Shown here: in pieces, positions 60,265 through 64,000 of the stretch
Layout of the letters: every line of letters starts with the position of its first letter
Position numbering within the stretch: the stretch's first letter is position 1
Assembly (NCBI GenBank): GCA_016867395.1
Contig: VGJS01000002.1
Span: 62,001 to 126,000 of the forward strand
DNA: 64,000 bases
Direction of reading: 5' to 3'
From: Candidatus Handelsmanbacteria bacterium
Lineage (GTDB): Bacteria; Latescibacterota; UBA2968; UBA8231
The notes under the pieces: generated by a model
Databases searched by the model: none
What the model saw: the letters and a program-made list of their open reading frames with translations, nothing else
Told to the model about the DNA's origin: nothing
Translations under genes and position numbers: made by a program

Positions 60265-62850
60265 ATGATCACAAGAGCAACACTGGCAGTGCTGATCCTG
60301 GCCGGCGTCGCGGCGCTGGCTCAGGATCGCGGCTACCGGATCAGCGGCAACCAGGTGGTCGTGGACGCCCGGGAGCACTGGCGGAACTGGAGTTATCCCC
60401 CCGGCACGCTGGAACTCACCGCGCCGGGTGAGGTGCGGGCACGGCGATGGCGGCGCCAGGTCAACGCGGTCACCGACATCGTCGACTACCTGCGCCTCAA
60501 CCCGCCGGTGGCGTTGGCGGACCGGAAACCGGAGGAGATCACCGTCGCCGACGCGGTGCAGGCTGGCTCGCGGGTCGAGCGGGTGCCGGCGCTATTCGAC
60601 GGCGACCCCAGCACCTACTGGGAGCCCGTACCGCTGGAGCCGGGCATGGACCTGGCGAGCCAATGGTGGCTGGTGGTGGACCTGGGCCGAGTGGTGTTCG
60701 CCGACCGCATCGTGCTGCGTTTCGTCGAGGAGGAGCTGGGCGATCCCTTCCTGCTTTTCGATGTGCTGGTTTCCGACGGCACGCGGCCGGCGCGGGTGCG
60801 CGGGGCCGCCAACCCGGAGTACCGCACGGTGCTGCAGACCCTGCAGCGCAACAAGACCCAACGCACCTTCGAGATCGACCTCAGCGCGCTCGATCCGAGC
60901 ATCGGCGGGGAGGGACTGCGCTTTGTGCAGGTAGTGGTCACCGGCAGCGATGCCGAACACGGCCGCGAGGTGGACCTGGCAGCCTATGAGGGCTTGCCGG
61001 CGGCCGAACGCGGGGCGGTGGAATACTACAAGCGGCTCGGGGCGGGGCAGGAGGTGGCGGTCCGGCCCGAGGTGTTCGCTCAGCTCGACGAGCAGCGCCG
61101 GGGAGCCGTGCGCTACTTCCGCCGCGAACGGCCGCGCCTGGCCGAGCTGGAGGTGTGGAGCGAGGGGGACGAGCTGCTGGCCGGCACCTTCGAGCGCCGG
61201 GGCAGCGTCGCCCTCCCCGGCGGCGAGGACGTCAACCTGCGCAGTTTCGTCGACGGCGACCTGGTCACCGACTCCAACCTGATCATCGGCAAGGTGGTGC
61301 AGGTGGCCGACCCCGAGCGCAGCCTGATCTTTGACCTGGGGTCCACCTTCTGGGTGGACACCCAGCGCATGGCCTACGGGCGCGGGTTGTACCGCGGCAG
61401 CATGGCCGATTACCGCCTCGACTTCTCCGACGGGACCCAGGCTGCCGACGGCAGCATCAAATGGACCAGGGTGGTGGACCGCCGGCAGGCACAGCAGAGC
61501 GGGGTCCGGTTCGACGGCAACTCCTTCGCCCCCATCCAAGCCCGCTTCTTCCGCCTCCAGTACACCCTCTCGGCCGGCGGCCACCAGACCGCCAACCTGG
61601 CCGAGATCCAGCTCTATGGCCGCGGTTACCAGCCCCGGGTCGAACTGGAGTCGGATCTAATCCGGCTGGGCGCCAGCCGCAACCTGTTGCGCCTCGACTG
61701 GGACGCCCAGACCCCGCCCGGAACCCAGGTCCAGATCCAGACCAGGACCGGGGATGACCTCCAGGAGGAACTCCACTATTTCAAAAAGGACGGCACCGAG
61801 GTCAGCGCCGAACAGTACAAGAAATTGTTATCCATCTTCAAGGGGGAGATCGTTGCCCGGGAGGTGGAGGGCAGCGGCTGGAGCGACTGGTCCGAGGCCT
61901 ATACCGATCCTGCCGGCAGCCCGGTGACCTCGCCCTCGCCGCGCGAATTCCTGAAGATCCGGGCCGTCCTGGTATCCGCTGATCCGGAGGTCAGGGCCAC
62001 CCTGCGCCGGGTACGCCTGCATTTTGCCGATCCAGTGGCCCAGGCGCTGGTGGGGGAGATCGATCCAGTGCAGACCCCGCAACTGGCGCGGCCCCAGCCC
62101 TTCTCACTGTACCTCAAGCCGGTCTTCGCCTCGGCGGATCTGGGTTTCGACCAGCTCCTGCTGCGGGTGCCTGCGGATATGGCGCTCGCGCTGGAAGGCT
62201 TCTACGCCGGCAAGGAGGCCGATTTCGCCGAACCCCAACTCGATCGACTCCGGCTGGCCGGGGTGCAGCAGCTGCCCACCGGCGCCGACTCGCTCCTGCT
62301 CTCCTTCCCGGCGCTCGGTCCCCGCTCGGGCGTCGAGTTGTTGCGGCTGGACTTCCGCAGCGCCCTCTTCGCCACCGGCGCCGTGGTGGAGGCAGCCCTG
62401 CAGCAGGCCGGTGCCGGCGCCGGGCAGTGGCAGCGGGTCGACGCCGGCGACGCCTATGCCCGGGTCGAGAGCAATTCGCTGACCCTGCTCGGGGTGGTGG
62501 AGCACAAACAACTGATCGACCAGGTCGAGGTCCGCTCCCCCGTATTCACCCCCAATGGCGACGGGATCAACGACGCGGTGGAGTTCGGGTTTTCGGTGGT
62601 GTTGTTGGGGGACAACAGCCCGGTGGTGGTCGCCATCCACGACCTGGCCGGGAATCTGGTGCGGCGTCTGGAGAGCGTGGGCAATACCACCGGCACGGGT
62701 CACCGTCGGATCGCCTGGGACGGGCGCGATCACCAGGGCCGGCTGCTGCCGCCGGGGACCTACCTGGCCCGGCTGGCCCTGGAGGCCGATACCCGCGGCG
62801 CGAAGGTATCCCGCAGCAGTGTGGTGCGGCGGGTGGCGCTGATCTACTGA
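60265..62850 (+). CDS. Two-discoidin-like/PNGDG surface protein, family A
   Basis: 'GYRISGNQVVVDAREHWRNWSY'; 'YWEPVPLEPGMDLASQWWLVVDLGRVVFADRIVLRF'; 'PVFTPNGDGINDAVEFGFSVVLLGDNSPVVVAIHDLAGNLVRRL...RVALIY'. Confidence 0.88.
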   Translation: MITRATLAVLILAGVAALAQDRGYRISGNQVVVDAREHWRNWSYPPGTLELTAPGEVRARRWRRQVNAVTDIVDYLRLNPPVALADRKPEEITVADAVQAGSRVERVPALFDGDPSTYWEPVPLEPGMDLASQWWLVVDLGRVVFADRIVLRFVEEELGDPFLLFDVLVSDGTRPARVRGAANPEYRTVLQTLQRNKTQRTFEIDLSALDPSIGGEGLRFVQVVVTGSDAEHGREVDLAAYEGLPAAERGAVEYYKRLGAGQEVAVRPEVFAQLDEQRRGAVRYFRRERPRLAELEVWSEGDELLAGTFERRGSVALPGGEDVNLRSFVDGDLVTDSNLIIGKVVQVADPERSLIFDLGSTFWVDTQRMAYGRGLYRGSMADYRLDFSDGTQAADGSIKWTRVVDRRQAQQSGVRFDGNSFAPIQARFFRLQYTLSAGGHQTANLAEIQLYGRGYQPRVELESDLIRLGASRNLLRLDWDAQTPPGTQVQIQTRTGDDLQEELHYFKKDGTEVSAEQYKKLLSIFKGEIVAREVEGSGWSDWSEAYTDPAGSPVTSPSPREFLKIRAVLVSADPEVRATLRRVRLHFADPVAQALVGEIDPVQTPQLARPQPFSLYLKPVFASADLGFDQLLLRVPADMALALEGFYAGKEADFAEPQLDRLRLAGVQQLPTGADSLLLSFPALGPRSGVELLRLDFRSALFATGAVVEAALQQAGAGAGQWQRVDAGDAYARVESNSLTLLGVVEHKQLIDQVEVRSPVFTPNGDGINDAVEFGFSVVLLGDNSPVVVAIHDLAGNLVRRLESVGNTTGTGHRRIAWDGRDHQGRLLPPGTYLARLALEADTRGAKVSRSSVVRRVALIY

Positions 62851-62863
62851 AATGGAGGGGCCA

Positions 62864-64000
62864 ATGCGGTGTGTGCAGGTGTTGTTGGCGACGTGGCTGC
62901 TGGCCGGCCAGGTGTTGGCCCAGGGACACCAACTCCTCGGCGATCAGGTGGTGGTGGGCAGCCGGCACTGGCCCCAGTGGGAATTTGCCCCTGGTACCGT
63001 CGATTTCACTGCACAGGGAGGGGTGCGGGCCCACCGGCTGCGCAAAGACATCAACGCCACCGGGGATATCCTCGACCATCTGCGCCGGTACCCCCCCAGC
63101 GCGCTGGAGAAGAAGAAACCCGAGGAGCTGACCCTGCTGGACGCGGTCCAGGCCGGCTCCAACCGCCAGGGGGCCGCCCTGGCGCTGGACGGTGACCCGG
63201 CCACCTACTGGGAGCCCGCCCCGCCGGGGGAAGGCGTGGACCTGGCCACCCAGTGGTGGTTCGTGGTGGACCTGGGCAGATTCGTTTTCGCCCGCCGGAT
63301 CGTCCTGCGTTTCGCCGACGAGCAGCTCGGCGACCCCTTCCTGCTCTTCGATGTGCTGGTCTCGGACGGGACCAAACCGGCGCGGGTGGCCGGGGCCGCC
63401 AATCCCGAATACAAGACCGTGCTGCGCATGTTGCAGCCCAACAAGAGCCAGCGGGTGTTCACCATCGACCTGCAGGGGCTCGACCGCGAGGTGCCCGGCG
63501 AGGGGATCCGCTTCGTGCAGGTGGTGGTTACCGGCAGCGACGGCGTCCGGGGCCGCGAGGTATCGGAAGCCGAGTACCTTAGCCTGGCCCCGGGTGAGCA
63601 GGGCGCGGTGGAGTACGCCAAACGCCTCGCCGACGGCGGCGAGATCCAGGTGGACCAGGATCTCTACGAGGAACTGCCAGCCGAACGACGGGGCAGCATC
63701 CGCTTCTACCGCCGGGAACGGCCGCGCCTGGGCGAGCTGGAGGTCTGGACCGAGGGGGACGAGATCCTCGGCGGCACCCTGGCGCGGGGTGGCTCGGCCA
63801 GCGCTCCCCTGCAGACCCTGAGTCTGGGGGGGTTCATCGACGGCGACCTGGAGAGTTTCTCGCGGCCTTTCGTCGGGGTGGTGTCGCTTGGCGCCGATAA
63901 CGACCGCGAGGTGTTCTTCGACCTGGGTTCCTCCTACTGGATCGACAGCCAGCGCCTGGTCTATGGCCCCTTCCGGACCACCTTCGGGGATTATCACCTC
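62864..64000 (+). CDS. Discoidin-like surface protein, family A (truncated by window end)
   Basis: Absent from the ORF track because it has no stop in the window. ATG 62864 is open for 379 codons: MRCVQVLLATWLLAGQVLAQGHQLLGDQVVVGSRHWPQWEF...YWEPAPPGEGVDLATQWWFVVDLGRFVFARRIVLRF. Confidence 0.85.
   Translation, partial: MRCVQVLLATWLLAGQVLAQGHQLLGDQVVVGSRHWPQWEFAPGTVDFTAQGGVRAHRLRKDINATGDILDHLRRYPPSALEKKKPEELTLLDAVQAGSNRQGAALALDGDPATYWEPAPPGEGVDLATQWWFVVDLGRFVFARRIVLRFADEQLGDPFLLFDVLVSDGTKPARVAGAANPEYKTVLRMLQPNKSQRVFTIDLQGLDREVPGEGIRFVQVVVTGSDGVRGREVSEAEYLSLAPGEQGAVEYAKRLADGGEIQVDQDLYEELPAERRGSIRFYRRERPRLGELEVWTEGDEILGGTLARGGSASAPLQTLSLGGFIDGDLESFSRPFVGVVSLGADNDREVFFDLGSSYWIDSQRLVYGPFRTTFGDYHL

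Overview
High-GC, gene-dense bacterial chromosome segment. A 'NYPNPFN...KLVLSK' type-IX-style sorting tail and repeated 'FTPNGDGxND' modules suggest an FCB-group organism, possibly Latescibacterota-like; this is inference, as no rRNA is present. Four blocks can be read. (1) 0-10 kb: partial PilZ/YcgR-like gene, recG, an L,D-transpeptidase lipoprotein, an IspZ/YciB-like membrane protein, an aldo/keto reductase, nrfHA (with a CxxCH first heme motif in NrfA) and an M16 protease lipoprotein. (2) 10-19 kb: a near-consensus sigma70-type promoter with a structured leader, a heavily decayed winged-helix gene, a beta-helix protein, a T9SS-tailed quinohemoprotein-like dehydrogenase, a redoxin, a GH-like protein, and a 166-bp palindromic MITE-like element whose terminal repeats supply the stop codons of both flanking genes. 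(3) 19-29 kb: a probable sugar-acid/catabolic operon (phosphotriesterase family, enolase superfamily, ceramidase-like, IlvD/Edd, M19 dipeptidase, MFS) preceded by two dyad elements. (4) 29-64 kb: a cell-surface locus with a GT39-TPR protein, a DUF6785-like membrane protein, three CRTAC1/ASPIC-UnbV proteins, a secreted pentapeptide-repeat protein, a TPR lipoprotein, a parvulin lipoprotein, two giant paralogous beta-barrel-like proteins, a His-rich membrane-TPR fusion, a monocistronic secreted protein, and six paralogous discoidin-like/PNGDG surface proteins (the last truncated by the window). Block 4, especially 42.8-64 kb, is the best candidate for an undescribed surface-assembly system. Family assignments were made by reading the translations; no searches were run.
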